Assembly (NCBI RefSeq): GCF_000430745.1
Contig: NZ_AUMP01000016.1
Span: 1 to 64,000, forward strand
Reading direction: 5' to 3'
From: Fictibacillus gelatini DSM 15865
GTDB lineage: Bacteria > Bacillota > Bacilli > Bacillales > Fictibacillaceae
Length of the DNA stretch: 64,000 nt
Shown here one piece after another: positions 7,996 to 17,259 of the stretch. The position numbers were made by a program, and so were the translations under genes. The notes below the pieces were generated by a model. That model was not told where the DNA came from. It saw nothing but the letters and a program-made list of their open reading frames with translations, and did not search any database. Position 1 is the first letter of the stretch, and each line of letters starts with the position of its first letter.

Positions 7996-10900
7996 TTAAT
8001 CCCAGCGCTTTAACTTTTCAATGATGTTCTTTTTCAACCAATGGATCACCGTCTGTTCTCCCTTGCTGCTTTTTTGCTTATGCCATTCATTAAGGCTGGC
8101 AACAAGAATCAATATCGAACCGGCAATGAGCAAATACGCCCACCATGGAAGGTTTCCCCAATACGGACGTGTCTGTAAAAATACATTTAACAACAGCACC
8201 CCCGAACCGATGAAAAAGTAAGATTTAATTCTGAAAAACATCCCCGCAAGTAAGGCCAAAAGCGATAAAGTTCCGATGATCAACGCATCATAAATCGTTG
8301 AGCTTTCTAAACCGTCCTGGATTAACAACAGCGATACGATGAGAAGAATCGTCCATTCAGTACGGTTTACAACCCGTTTTTTGCTTTTGCCGATATACAT
8401 TCTTAAGAAAATCGTTAACGGGACCCACGGCAGGACATAGACTTCTCTCTCGATAAGATCAGGTATATTGATAGCCCCGATAATGGAATAATACGGTTGC
8501 AATAAATAAGCTGCAGATAGAATAGTGATCCATCTTGAACATTTCAGAGGCAACCGGTTCGTTTGCAGCCATATGGCAACGGAAATGAATATTCCAGGCA
8601 GAGCCTTCACCCAAATCATATCCGGTTGGATCAAATACAAGTAGACGAAATGGACAAATCCGATGATCGTATAGCCGTCAAGCATTTTTAGCAACCCATT
8701 TTCAAACTCAACATTTTTTTTATAAAGTAGCCGGCCAATCACTAATAGAACGGCACCAAAACAGGCAACAAGTAAAAAGTTTAGCCCTGGATCGAATCCG
8801 AATTCATTCAACCCGAGTATTGTAGCAATGAACAGAAACCCACAAGGGACTACAACAATGACATCCCATTTCATTTGATGGAGAAGGACTGCTAAACAAG
8901 CTGTCATGCCAAGAATGACAACATATACCACCTCATCGAAGAACGGTGTGACCGTCGAGACTAAAATACTAATAAGTGCAAACGGAACAAAATAATAGGT
9001 TATTCTCTTTTTCCACACTTTTGATGAAACGAGCCAAAAAATAAAAATGAAAAGGGTTGTTAAACAAAAAGAATAGTGTAATCTGTTAAATAGACCCCCG
9101 AAAATGAAAGCGGTAAAAATGGTTGAAAATAGTGTTGTCAATGCGCTATATAATAAAACTTTTATGACCCACTCCGTGCGGGCGATATAGGTCGAATAGG
9201 CATAGATCAATACAGAAAGGCCCAGACCCCATACGGCTATTTCTCCATTAAAAAGAACAGTTAACAAAATGGCGAGCGGCAAATAGCCATGTGCCGTCAA
9301 CCAGAAGCTTCTTTGCAGTACCGGTTTTTGTTTTAACTTCCAGCCGATAGCGAATAATAGAAGCGCTCCAACTTCTAACTGACAAGACTCCGCAACACCA
9401 GTAAGATGGTCATTTCGCCCGACGGCATAAAGAATCGTCAAATAGGTTGCTAACGTTGTAATGCTGGTGGCATAAGCAATGAAATCAAACTTTAATTTCC
9501 GATAACAATAGCTGTACATCCCGATCCCTAAAGCCATCACTAGTGGACGAGCCCACATCGCATTGATCGGAAGTGTTAATGCAGCCAATATTGCCATCGT
9601 GTAAAAGCCAACCGCAAGATAAAATGAGGATTGTCCCACTTTCGTTTGCTTCCATTTATCCCATCCAAAATGACAAATAAATAAAACGAAGCTTCCAGTA
9701 ACGAGATGAAACGTTATGCCTAAATGTTCCCGATAAAAGGAAGATCTTTGGCTGAGCTCTTCCATTATTGAAATAAACGCAACTCCCCAGGATAACGGAA
9801 TCACCCACGGCAACCCCATTTGATAAATCCTTCTTTGATCAACCTTGTATATTAAAAGCGAGCAAGCGCCAAACAATAGAAGCATAACGCCAACTTCCCA
9901 TTGCTTTAATAGCAAGCCTGAAAGCATGAGTGAAAAGATCATGACACCTGCCGAAACATCTCGAGAGCTTTGCTGAATGGGCTTAAGCAGCGAAAATTTC
10001 AGTTGATAACCGACCAATAGAAACAGGAGCACCCCACTGATAAAGAGCGGCCATATAACAGTTTCAACATCAATTAGTGAGCTGGCGAGCAAGACCCCTT
10101 CGAACAACCCCGCTGTTATAAAAACAGGGCTCAAGTAACGAAACAATGGAAAAGGAATGTGATTTGCCAAATACGTAAAATGAATGGCAATGATGAAATA
10201 AGCCAGAAGCAGCGGCAATGATGGTTCGCTTCCGTTTAATAAAATCCCTTCTAAACTGATATATATAAAAGCACATACCGAAACGATTGAACTTGTATAG
10301 TGAAAAGCTTTCTTTAATTTAAACTCATCATTGATGACATTCGGAACGATGAGAAATACAATGCCGATCAGTGCATAGAAAATCGCTCCCCATTCATTTA
10401 AGCCGATATTTTCAATAACCTGGTAGGTCCCATAAACAACCATGGCACTAAAGACAAAATGATATTCTTTTTGTCTTGAAACGTAGATCATCGATAAGTA
10501 GAGGATCGCCGTTAACCAGATATTGAATCCTTGAAAAAGCCCGTTTTTGTATATGAATAACATGAAAAGTGTCGAGAGAATTAAATTTCCCTGGACAAAA
10601 TAAATAAATTCTTTTGTAAATAGCGTATATTGCGGGCGTTTTTTGAACCAATGGTAGCCTATCATCAACAACCCGTTGCCGATCATCAAACCTAAATAAT
10701 ATCCATCGACCGGCATTTGAAATGAAGCGACGAAAAATGCAAGTGAGGAACTTAACGAAACGAACGAGAACCAGACAAATAAACGCGATTTTATAAACGT
10801 GGCAAATGATACATATACAGGCAAAATAGCGGCCGAACCAATAAAGCCTAAAAGGTAACGGCCTTCCCCGAAAAACGATAAATATGGTCCTAAAACCTTA

Positions 10901-11403
10901 AACCAGCCGATCGATACAATAAAAATCGGCAAAAACAAACTGCCAAGAACTAAAAATGCAAACGATGTCTTCTTAATATGCAATATACGCTCGGCTAAAA
11001 AGGCAATGCCGAAAAACAAAAGAGCGACTGACAAAATCGATCCGCTTTTCATCATGCCCGACATCGAAGACCAATTGCTTGTAGCGACAAAAAGCCCGCC
11101 GATTAATAATAATAGAACACCGATGTTTAGCGCCCATATAATATTTCGTTCACGAATTTGCTCCGGAGTCACTCGTCGCTTTTCTTTTACAGGCACAGTT
11201 TCTTTTGCGGCCGGAGCTTGAACCATTAGATCAGGCATAGCCTTTCTGGCGGCCTGTTCTTCTTCATACTCTTTTTCGCAAAGCCGCTTTTGCGCTTCTA
11301 GCACCTGTTTATATACTTCTGTTGTTATAAAGCCTTGAATTTTTAACAATTGCAGCTCTTCTTTAAAAACAAGCTGGCGTTCTTCTCGCGAAAGAACCTT
11401 CAT
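7996..11403 (-). CDS. Very large polytopic membrane protein (1135 aa), DUF2157-like N-terminus
   Basis: The protein has a hydrophilic N-terminal helical domain (about residues 1-90: Lys/Glu-rich, including REERQLVFKEELQLLKIQGF) followed by about 1000 residues of almost continuous hydrophobic helices, likely 30 or more, and a short basic tail. The N-terminal domain resembles DUF2157-type predicted membrane proteins of Firmicutes. No enzymatic motif, transporter signature or signal peptide was recognised. The ATG at 11403 was chosen because AGGTGG lies 8 nt upstream; the GTG at 11415 would overlap the SD. It is monocistronic between convergent and divergent neighbours. The function is unknown, and the size is unusual for a protein with no obvious catalytic part. 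Confidence 0.85.
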   Translation of the reverse strand: MKVLSREERQLVFKEELQLLKIQGFITTEVYKQVLEAQKRLCEKEYEEEQAARKAMPDLMVQAPAAKETVPVKEKRRVTPEQIRERNIIWALNIGVLLLLIGGLFVATSNWSSMSGMMKSGSILSVALLFFGIAFLAERILHIKKTSFAFLVLGSLFLPIFIVSIGWFKVLGPYLSFFGEGRYLLGFIGSAAILPVYVSFATFIKSRLFVWFSFVSLSSSLAFFVASFQMPVDGYYLGLMIGNGLLMIGYHWFKKRPQYTLFTKEFIYFVQGNLILSTLFMLFIYKNGLFQGFNIWLTAILYLSMIYVSRQKEYHFVFSAMVVYGTYQVIENIGLNEWGAIFYALIGIVFLIVPNVINDEFKLKKAFHYTSSIVSVCAFIYISLEGILLNGSEPSLPLLLAYFIIAIHFTYLANHIPFPLFRYLSPVFITAGLFEGVLLASSLIDVETVIWPLFISGVLLFLLVGYQLKFSLLKPIQQSSRDVSAGVMIFSLMLSGLLLKQWEVGVMLLLFGACSLLIYKVDQRRIYQMGLPWVIPLSWGVAFISIMEELSQRSSFYREHLGITFHLVTGSFVLFICHFGWDKWKQTKVGQSSFYLAVGFYTMAILAALTLPINAMWARPLVMALGIGMYSYCYRKLKFDFIAYATSITTLATYLTILYAVGRNDHLTGVAESCQLEVGALLLFAIGWKLKQKPVLQRSFWLTAHGYLPLAILLTVLFNGEIAVWGLGLSVLIYAYSTYIARTEWVIKVLLYSALTTLFSTIFTAFIFGGLFNRLHYSFCLTTLFIFIFWLVSSKVWKKRITYYFVPFALISILVSTVTPFFDEVVYVVILGMTACLAVLLHQMKWDVIVVVPCGFLFIATILGLNEFGFDPGLNFLLVACFGAVLLVIGRLLYKKNVEFENGLLKMLDGYTIIGFVHFVYLYLIQPDMIWVKALPGIFISVAIWLQTNRLPLKCSRWITILSAAYLLQPYYSIIGAINIPDLIEREVYVLPWVPLTIFLRMYIGKSKKRVVNRTEWTILLIVSLLLIQDGLESSTIYDALIIGTLSLLALLAGMFFRIKSYFFIGSGVLLLNVFLQTRPYWGNLPWWAYLLIAGSILILVASLNEWHKQKSSKGEQTVIHWLKKNIIEKLKRWD

Positions 11404-11530
11404 GAACCCTCCCACCTTTCATTGCCCCCCCGGTGATTTACGTAAATGATACAATGGAATGTTCATGAAAGTAAGTACTATCTTTTCCTAGTACCGAACG
11501 TAGCTTCGCTTAAAGGCGTGGCACGAATTT

Positions 11531-11553
11531 TACAACTCAACGAATGAGTTGTA
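11531..11553. promoter_or_regulatory. Perfect inverted repeat upstream of deoD promoter
   Basis: TACAACTCA and TGAGTTGTA are perfect 9-bp arms separated by 5 nt. There is no T tract on either side, so a terminator is unlikely. It ends 22 nt upstream of the proposed deoD -35 box, a position suited to a regulator operator. The cognate protein is unknown. Confidence 0.4.
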
Positions 11554-11575
11554 CGTTTGATCCGCATGATAAAAA

Positions 11576-11604
11576 TTGTCATGTCTTTTTTGTTCGATTA
11601 AAAT
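11576..11604 (+). promoter_or_regulatory. Sigma-A promoter of deoD
   Basis: The -35 is TTGTCA (5/6) at 11576-11581 and the -10 is TAAAAT (5/6) at 11599-11604, with a 17-bp spacer. The predicted start near 11611 gives a leader of about 55 nt. Confidence 0.6.
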
Positions 11605-11625
11605 AAAAAGGATGAAATGATTTCT

Positions 11626-11671
11626 AGGAGGTGAATGCCGCTGTCTGACCAGTAGATAGCGGTTTATGATG
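11626..11671 (+). promoter_or_regulatory. SD - hairpin - start arrangement of deoD
   Basis: A strong AGGAGG at 11626-11631 stands 34 nt ahead of the first deoD ATG (11666), too far for normal initiation. The intervening segment 11638-11662 folds into a 9-bp hairpin (CCGCTGTCT with AGATAGCGG, one G-U pair, loop GACCAGT). When folded, the SD-to-ATG distance becomes 9 nt. No other good SD lies just ahead of the ATGs. An alternative is a five-to-six-codon ORF (MPLSDQ) starting at 11635, but its SD spacing of 3 nt is poor. Confidence 0.55.
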
Positions 11672-12376
11672 AGTGTACATATTGGTGCCAAGCAAGGTGA
11701 AATTGCAGAAAGCATATTGCTGCCGGGAGATCCTCTTCGCGCAAAATATATTGCCGAAACGTTTTTAAAAGATGCCGATTGTTATAATAACGTTCGCGGC
11801 ATGTTAGGGTTTACAGGTACATATAAAGGAAAACGGGTTTCCGTTCAAGGAACGGGCATGGGACTTCCTTCTATTTCGATATACGTCAATGAGTTGATCC
11901 GTGAATACGGAGTAAAAAAATTATTCCGTGTCGGCACATGCGGAGCAATTCAAAAAGATGTAAAAGTTCGTGATGTCATTATTGCGATGACGTCCACGAC
12001 CGACTCGAATATTAATCGCCAAACATTTCCCGGATTTGACTTTGCCCCATGCGCCAATTTCGATTTATTGAAAAAAGCATATGAAGCAGGCGTCGAAAAA
12101 GGTTTGCATATCCGGGTCGGCAATGTGTTTTCTTCGGATGTATTTTATCGTGACAATATAGATATTATGAAAAAATTAGCCGAGTATGGCGTCCTTGCGG
12201 TAGAAATGGAAACGACCGCCCTTTATACATTGGCGGCAAAATACGGCGTTCATGCATTATCGATCTTAACGGTGAGCGACCATATTTTCACAGGGGAAGA
12301 AACGACGGCTGAAGAGCGCCAAACAACGTTTAACGATATGATCGAAATGGCTTTAGAAGCAGCAATTAGCGAATAG
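11669..12376 (+). CDS. deoD: Purine-nucleoside phosphorylase DeoD
   Basis: This is a hexameric type purine-nucleoside phosphorylase: phosphorolysis of purine (deoxy)ribonucleosides to free base and (deoxy)ribose-1-phosphate in the cytoplasm. The protein matches B. subtilis and E. coli DeoD closely. Visible motifs are [16 protein letters not shown] near the N-terminus, [11 protein letters not shown], the phosphate-binding RVGTCGAI, and the substrate segment [13 protein letters not shown] followed by the catalytic Asp in VSDH. The second ATG gives the conserved start MSVHIGA; an ATG directly before it (11666) is also possible. Initiation seems to depend on a hairpin-shortened SD spacer. Confidence 0.96.
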   Translation: MSVHIGAKQGEIAESILLPGDPLRAKYIAETFLKDADCYNNVRGMLGFTGTYKGKRVSVQGTGMGLPSISIYVNELIREYGVKKLFRVGTCGAIQKDVKVRDVIIAMTSTTDSNINRQTFPGFDFAPCANFDLLKKAYEAGVEKGLHIRVGNVFSSDVFYRDNIDIMKKLAEYGVLAVEMETTALYTLAAKYGVHALSILTVSDHIFTGEETTAEERQTTFNDMIEMALEAAISE

Positions 12377-12380
12377 AAAC

Positions 12381-12420
12381 AATGAACCTCAGGCGGATTG
12401 TTCTCACCTGAGGTTCATTA
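12381..12420. terminator. Hairpin between convergent deoD and ilvA
   Basis: TGAACCTCAGG and CCTGAGGTTCA arms (11 bp) enclose 13 nt. It lies 5 nt after the deoD stop and just beyond the ilvA stop. It lacks a long T tract on either strand but is placed to end both transcripts. Confidence 0.65.
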
Positions 12421-12423
12421 CTG

Positions 12424-13683
12424 TCAAATTAATAGATTAAATAAATATGGATCCTTATTGATTTCAATATAGGAGAAGCCTTTTTTGTCCATTCGTTCAA
12501 TTAATGGAAAGTAGTCTTCCTTATGCTTTAATTCAATTCCGACTAATACTGGCCCTTTATCGCGGTTGTTTCTCTTCGTGTATTCGAACCGTGTAATATC
12601 GTCCTCTTCTCCAAGCACTTCATGCATAAATTCTCGTAAGGCACCTGCACGCTGCGGGAAGTTAACGATAAAATAGTGTTTCAAGCCTTCATAGATGAGC
12701 GAACGTTCTTTAATTTCCTGCATCCTGTCGATGTCATTATTGCCTCCGCTCAGCACACACACAACATTTTTACCCCTGATTTGATCCTTGAAAAATTCCA
12801 ATGCCGCAATAGAAAGTGCGCCTGCAGGTTCTGCTACAATTGCGTTTTCATTATAAAGATCGAGGATGGTCGTGCAAATTTTGCCTTCAGGAACTTCTAT
12901 AATATCATCAAGCACTTCTTTGCAAATATCAAACGTTAACTCGCCGACCTGTTTGACAGCGGCCCCGTCAACAAATTTATCAATTTTATCAAGGGAAACG
13001 ACGGTATCTTCCTCAACCGACCGCTTCATTCCCGGTGCTCCCTCGGGTTCAACTCCGATGACTTTCGTATCAGGGCTTATGCTTTTAATATAGGAACCGA
13101 CGCCGGACGCAAGGCCTCCGCCTCCTATCCCCACAAAAAGAAAGTCTAAATGTTCATCCATATCGTTCATGATTTCAAGGCCTACGGTTCCCTGTCCAAT
13201 GATCGTACGGTAATCATCAAAGGGATGAATAAAGGTCATGTTTTCTAGCTCACAGTATTCTATCGCTTTATTATAAGAGTCATCAAATGTATCCCCTGTT
13301 AATATTACTTCAACAAATGAACCGCCAAATAAATTCACTTGTGAAACTTTTTGCCTTGGTGTTGTGGACGGCATAAAAATTTTCCCTTTAATGCCAAGCG
13401 TTTTACAAGAGTACGCAACACCCTGCGCATGATTGCCTGCACTGGCGCAAACGACTCCATTTTGCCGCTCTTCTTCAGTTAAGCTATGGATAAAATTATA
13501 GGCACCTCTTATTTTAAATGACCTTATGATTTGAAGGTCCTCTCTTTTTATAAATACATTACAGTTATACCGATTGGATAAAATTTCATTTTTTTGCAAT
13601 GGTGTCTGATCTACCACATCCTTTAATACTTGATTTGCGATTACTATGTCTTCGATCCGAACCTTGCTTAATACTTTCGTCAT
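12424..13683 (-). CDS. ilvA: Threonine dehydratase (biosynthetic type, short form)
   Basis: This PLP enzyme deaminates threonine to 2-oxobutanoate, the first step of isoleucine synthesis. The PLP lysine is in RSFKIRGAYNF (K57), the glycine loop in VGIGGGGLASG, and SAGNHAQG is the substrate loop. At 419 residues it has a single C-terminal ACT-like regulatory domain (about 330-415), as in Bacillus and Corynebacterium short IlvA, not the two of E. coli. The start ATG at 13683 lies 6 nt after AAGGGATG; the upstream in-frame ATG (13692) is inside the SD. It is monocistronic; no T-box or leader peptide is visible ahead of it. Confidence 0.95.
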   Translation of the reverse strand: MTKVLSKVRIEDIVIANQVLKDVVDQTPLQKNEILSNRYNCNVFIKREDLQIIRSFKIRGAYNFIHSLTEEERQNGVVCASAGNHAQGVAYSCKTLGIKGKIFMPSTTPRQKVSQVNLFGGSFVEVILTGDTFDDSYNKAIEYCELENMTFIHPFDDYRTIIGQGTVGLEIMNDMDEHLDFLFVGIGGGGLASGVGSYIKSISPDTKVIGVEPEGAPGMKRSVEEDTVVSLDKIDKFVDGAAVKQVGELTFDICKEVLDDIIEVPEGKICTTILDLYNENAIVAEPAGALSIAALEFFKDQIRGKNVVCVLSGGNNDIDRMQEIKERSLIYEGLKHYFIVNFPQRAGALREFMHEVLGEEDDITRFEYTKRNNRDKGPVLVGIELKHKEDYFPLIERMDKKGFSYIEINKDPYLFNLLI

Positions 13684-13748
13684 GTCTGTCATCCCTTATT
13701 GTTAGAATTTTAAAATTTATTGTATCATACGTTGCCTAACTTTCAATA

Positions 13749-13784
13749 GGAAAACGAGATATTTTATAAAATATCTCGTTTTGT
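13749..13784 (-). terminator. Terminator of the DUF2935 gene
   Basis: Segment 13751-13782 is a perfect palindrome with 16-nt arms (AAAACGAGATATTTTA and its complement). Folded RNA ends in UUUU on either strand. It lies 12 nt after the DUF2935 stop codon. Confidence 0.75.
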
Positions 13785-13795
13785 TCACAATATGT

Positions 13796-14224
13796 TTAAT
13801 GTTGCTGGTATAAAATGGTTCGCGCAATTCCGATAAAGTATTCGGATTCATCAATAATATGCTTAAGAACGACTTTTGCTGTTGAGTTGGCTTGAATTGG
13901 CCTGCTTTCATTCATTAACCGGTTGCAAAAGTCGATAAACTGCCCGCTTTGCTGCATGCAATAGGATACAAGGTTCATCACATCCTGATAAAGAGCTGGC
14001 GTAAGGTTATTGCCGGAGCGGATCACGGTTTCCATCATACTCACCACTCTTTGATAGGTTAATACAAATACTTTTTCCCATTCTTTTAATCCGTTCACAT
14101 ATTCCGCCTCGAGTCCATGCACGAGTTCCCGAATGACGACGGTATGTTCTTCTTCCTGACGTTTCCAAAATTCCGCTTCATCTAGAACTCTTAAGGGCAT
14201 TTGTGTCCCATAATAATATTGCAC
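13796..14224 (-). CDS. DUF2935 family helical protein
   Basis: This is a 142-residue all-helical protein with the DUF2935 signature EFWKRQEEEH near residue 18 and conserved helices with His and Glu spaced like metal ligands (EEEH, ELVHGLEAEY, HIIDESEYF). The family resembles four-helix ferritin/hemerythrin-like folds, so metal binding is plausible but unproven. Most Bacillus members carry two such domains (about 260-280 residues); this one has a single copy. The start is GTG with AAGGAGAGGG upstream. It is monocistronic and ends in its own palindromic terminator. Confidence 0.75.
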   Translation of the reverse strand: MQYYYGTQMPLRVLDEAEFWKRQEEEHTVVIRELVHGLEAEYVNGLKEWEKVFVLTYQRVVSMMETVIRSGNNLTPALYQDVMNLVSYCMQQSGQFIDFCNRLMNESRPIQANSTAKVVLKHIIDESEYFIGIARTILYQQH

Positions 14225-14317
14225 CGTACCCTCTCCTTAGTCGTCCATTTTTTTATCACTACCATTCTATTCAAAATCGATAGTCCCTATGATTTTCCAT
14301 CCTCACAATAAACTTCG

Positions 14318-14352
14318 CAAAAAAGGTGTCATCGCAGCAGATGACACCTTTT
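14318..14352 (-). terminator. Terminator of msrAB
   Basis: AAAAGGTGTCATC and GATGACACCTTTT form a 13-bp stem with a 6-nt loop, with TTTTTT in the minus-strand transcript. It overlaps the end of the msrAB gene region. Confidence 0.9.
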
Positions 14353-14356
14353 CTAC

Positions 14357-15310
14357 TTATTTAAATAAGCTTAAATACTCTTTATACCCTTCTTTTTCAA
14401 GATCCTCTTTTGGGATAAATTTAAGAGCCGCTGAGTTAATGCAATAGCGCAGGCCGCCTTTATCTCTTGGTCCGTCGTGGAAGACGTGCCCGAGGTGGGA
14501 ATCCGCACTTTTGCTTCGTACTTCTGTGCGAATCATCCCATGGCTAAAGTCGGTTTTCTCTTTAATCTCCGTTTCATGAAGCGGTTTCGTAAAGCTCGGC
14601 CAGCCACATCCTGAATCAAATTTATCAAGCGAACTAAACAATGGCTTTCCTGAAACGATATCAACATAAATCCCTTCTCGTTTATTGTCCCAATACTCAT
14701 TTTCAAACGGCGGTTCAGTCGCATTGTTTTGCGTTACTTCATATTGCATTTTCGAAAGCCGCTTCTTCAACTCCTGGCGATTCCTTTTTTCGCCCCAATG
14801 CTTTTCAATAAAAGCATCCCTGCCTGATCCTTGCCGGTATCGTTTATAGTGAAATGGATTTTTTTTATGATAATCCTGATGGTATTCTTCGGCAGGATAA
14901 AACGTGGAAGCAGGCAAAATCAAGGTTACGATCGGCTGGTCGAAGCGCCCGCTTTCTTCAAGTTTCCTTTTCGATTCCTCAGCTTTCTTTTTTTGTTCTT
15001 CGTTGTGATAAAAAATGGCTGTCCGGTACGAAGAACCGCGATCGTAAAATTGTCCGCCACTATCCGTTGGATCAATTTGTTGCCAATAAATATCCAACAG
15101 TTTTTCATAAGGGAAGACCGCGGGATCAAACGTAATTTGGACCGCTTCAAAATGACCGGTTTCATTCGAGCACACTTCTTTATACGTTGGGTTTTCCGTA
15201 TGGCCACCAGTATATCCTGATATGACCTGCTGAATTCCCGGCCTTTCTTCAAACGGGGTTACCATACACCAAAAACAACCGCCAGCAAATGTTGCTTTTT
15301 CGAAATCCAT
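14357..15310 (-). CDS. msrAB: Bifunctional peptide-methionine sulfoxide reductase MsrA-MsrB
   Basis: The protein reduces both methionine-S-sulfoxide (MsrA) and methionine-R-sulfoxide (MsrB) in proteins. Residues 1-165 are MsrA with the catalytic GGCFWC (C12 nucleophile). Residues about 175-317 are MsrB, with CGWPSF and the catalytic Cys in [10 protein letters not shown]. The four zinc-binding Cys found in many MsrB proteins are absent. B. subtilis has separate msrA and msrB genes; here they are fused in A-B order. The second ATG was chosen because AGGAGG lies 8 nt ahead of it and only 2 nt ahead of the first. There is no export signal, so the enzyme is cytoplasmic. Confidence 0.95.
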   Translation of the reverse strand: MDFEKATFAGGCFWCMVTPFEERPGIQQVISGYTGGHTENPTYKEVCSNETGHFEAVQITFDPAVFPYEKLLDIYWQQIDPTDSGGQFYDRGSSYRTAIFYHNEEQKKKAEESKRKLEESGRFDQPIVTLILPASTFYPAEEYHQDYHKKNPFHYKRYRQGSGRDAFIEKHWGEKRNRQELKKRLSKMQYEVTQNNATEPPFENEYWDNKREGIYVDIVSGKPLFSSLDKFDSGCGWPSFTKPLHETEIKEKTDFSHGMIRTEVRSKSADSHLGHVFHDGPRDKGGLRYCINSAALKFIPKEDLEKEGYKEYLSLFK

Positions 15311-15331
15311 CGTCATAACCTCCTTAAAAAT

Positions 15332-17233
15332 TCACGTTAATTTATATAATAACCTGCGGAGTACTGGTATTAAATAGTCTACTAGCTCTGAAGCATTTGG
15401 AACAACCATTTGATGATGACCGTAGATGCTTTTCATTAATTCCCTGTCTTTTTCGGTAATTTCACCGCCTGAAATAAACATTCCGAGCGTCTCTATTCCC
15501 TGTTTTTTCGCATTGGAAACCGCTTCATACGTATCCAGCACACCATGGTCCTCGTAATTGAATGCTGCGGGTTCTCCATCGGAAAAAACGATCAAAAACT
15601 TTTGCTTTTCAGGACGTTTCATTAACTCTTCCGCCATTCTTCTAATAGCGTATCCGTCGCGATTATCTTCTTCCGGCTCTAATTGAAGAATTTGCGGACC
15701 GGTTTGCGGCAATAAAGAATGCCGAAACGAGATCACTTCATGAAAGTAATTCGGCTGCCTGTTTTCAGTGGCGCTAGCGGCGTCTTCCCAAAATCCTGTA
15801 ATGCCATGTGGAATACGCAAGTGTTTTAACGTTTCATGAAACAGGATAATGGCCTTCTTTGTTTCTTCCATTTTGTCAAACATTGACGCTGAACAATCGA
15901 CTAATAGTGTAAAAACAGCATCAAGTTCCCGGCTTTTTTCTTGTTTTTTATAAAAGATTCTCGGGTTTTTCTCAGTGATGACCCGCGTCAGTTTTTTACT
16001 TAACCTACCGAAATGCAAATCTCCCCGCGGCGCATTATTTTTATGTTCGATCGTTTTTAAAAAGCTTTGCTTCAATTGATTCACAAACGGTTGAACGTGC
16101 GACTTTATTTCATCATAAAGTTCGTGCTCTAGCTCCGTAGAAGATCGTGGTTTTACCCACTTTTCTTCAACGCTTCGATTAATTTCTCCATATGGAAAAC
16201 AAGAGTCCTCTCCAGATGGTTGGGGCTGGTCGAGATTTGAAAGATGTTGCTCGATTGAATACTCGTTACGTCTTGATTTCTGTGAACCTGTCTGAACCGT
16301 GCCAAATACCTGGTCTCCGGTTTCCGCTTTCCTCGCAGCTTCGCCATGCAAATCTGTCGAAGTTCCCCGGTCTATATCATATTGAAGAAAGGATTCACGA
16401 GGTGAAGATGTTTCCTCATGCCAGCCTGGCAGCCTTTCTTTTGTCTCCTCACTCTCCTCTTTCTTTTCGTTTAACTCGATGGATTGATTCGTCTCTGCCT
16501 CGTTATTCCGTGTCAACTCATCAAACGTCTCGGAAATTGAAGCGGATGATTTATCATAAGATAGGTAGGAAGAGTCCATATCTTGAAAGCCATGTTTTTT
16601 AACGATTTCCTCAATTTGTTCAACAATCGGAATAAGTTGTTCCGTCTTATCTGCTTGCTCGAGCAAAAATAACGGTTTTTTCATTTGTAAATAAAATGGT
16701 TTTAGAAAATCCGGCAAATGCGCAAAACGTTGATTCGCCAGCAATACCATAAAGCAAAAAAAGGCATCTAGCCATTTCTTCCTTTCGACATGCTTCTTAA
16801 ATTGCCGGTGATAATGCGTTTGATAAATTTGTTTTCGTATGTCAAAAGAATGAACTGTCCCCGGCCTCTGTTTTAAACAAAGCTTCTCTATCCGATGATC
16901 TTCAGCAAACAATAGAACATGGATCAAAAATTTACCATTCATTCGTTTTGACAGTTTTGAAGCGGCGCTTTGCAACCGCTCTAAATCTGTAAAATGATAG
17001 TTACCGTAACTTCGCAAGTAGATATCACTTTTTAATCCGTGGAATTGAACGTCCTTCGGATAAAGATTCCAAAAATGACTGACATGAATGGTTGGTGTTT
17101 CTTTATCCAAATAGGAATGATAGGAAAATTCAACATCCATTAACGGCTCTTTCGACAATGTCCGGGCAAGGTCAATTAATTGCATATGAAGAAACGAATC
17201 AATATGCGTTTCGGCGAAAGAAAGAAATTTCAA
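15332..17233 (-). CDS. yojO: VWA-domain protein of the YojO/NorD-like family
   Basis: This 633-residue cytoplasmic protein has a C-terminal von Willebrand A domain whose MIDAS loop DCSAS is near residue 446. A long, low-complexity Glu/Ser/Thr-rich linker (about 230-360) separates it from a helical N-terminal domain. Its partner AAA ATPase is encoded just upstream. MoxR-VWA pairs remodel or load metals into enzymes (NorQ/NorD, CbbQ/CbbO, cobaltochelatase CobS/CobT). The B. subtilis pair YojN/YojO next to odhA is the direct equivalent; its target is not known. The start is TTG with a very strong GGGAGGGGGG SD. Confidence 0.85.
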   Translation of the reverse strand: MKFLSFAETHIDSFLHMQLIDLARTLSKEPLMDVEFSYHSYLDKETPTIHVSHFWNLYPKDVQFHGLKSDIYLRSYGNYHFTDLERLQSAASKLSKRMNGKFLIHVLLFAEDHRIEKLCLKQRPGTVHSFDIRKQIYQTHYHRQFKKHVERKKWLDAFFCFMVLLANQRFAHLPDFLKPFYLQMKKPLFLLEQADKTEQLIPIVEQIEEIVKKHGFQDMDSSYLSYDKSSASISETFDELTRNNEAETNQSIELNEKKEESEETKERLPGWHEETSSPRESFLQYDIDRGTSTDLHGEAARKAETGDQVFGTVQTGSQKSRRNEYSIEQHLSNLDQPQPSGEDSCFPYGEINRSVEEKWVKPRSSTELEHELYDEIKSHVQPFVNQLKQSFLKTIEHKNNAPRGDLHFGRLSKKLTRVITEKNPRIFYKKQEKSRELDAVFTLLVDCSASMFDKMEETKKAIILFHETLKHLRIPHGITGFWEDAASATENRQPNYFHEVISFRHSLLPQTGPQILQLEPEEDNRDGYAIRRMAEELMKRPEKQKFLIVFSDGEPAAFNYEDHGVLDTYEAVSNAKKQGIETLGMFISGGEITEKDRELMKSIYGHHQMVVPNASELVDYLIPVLRRLLYKLT

Positions 17234-17259
17234 TTAGCCCCCCTCCCCTCTCAAGAGTT

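Noticed and set aside
14831-15252. Overlapping 93-129 codon frames within msrAB
   Set aside because: They are shadows of the MsrA coding frame on both strands, lacking RBS.
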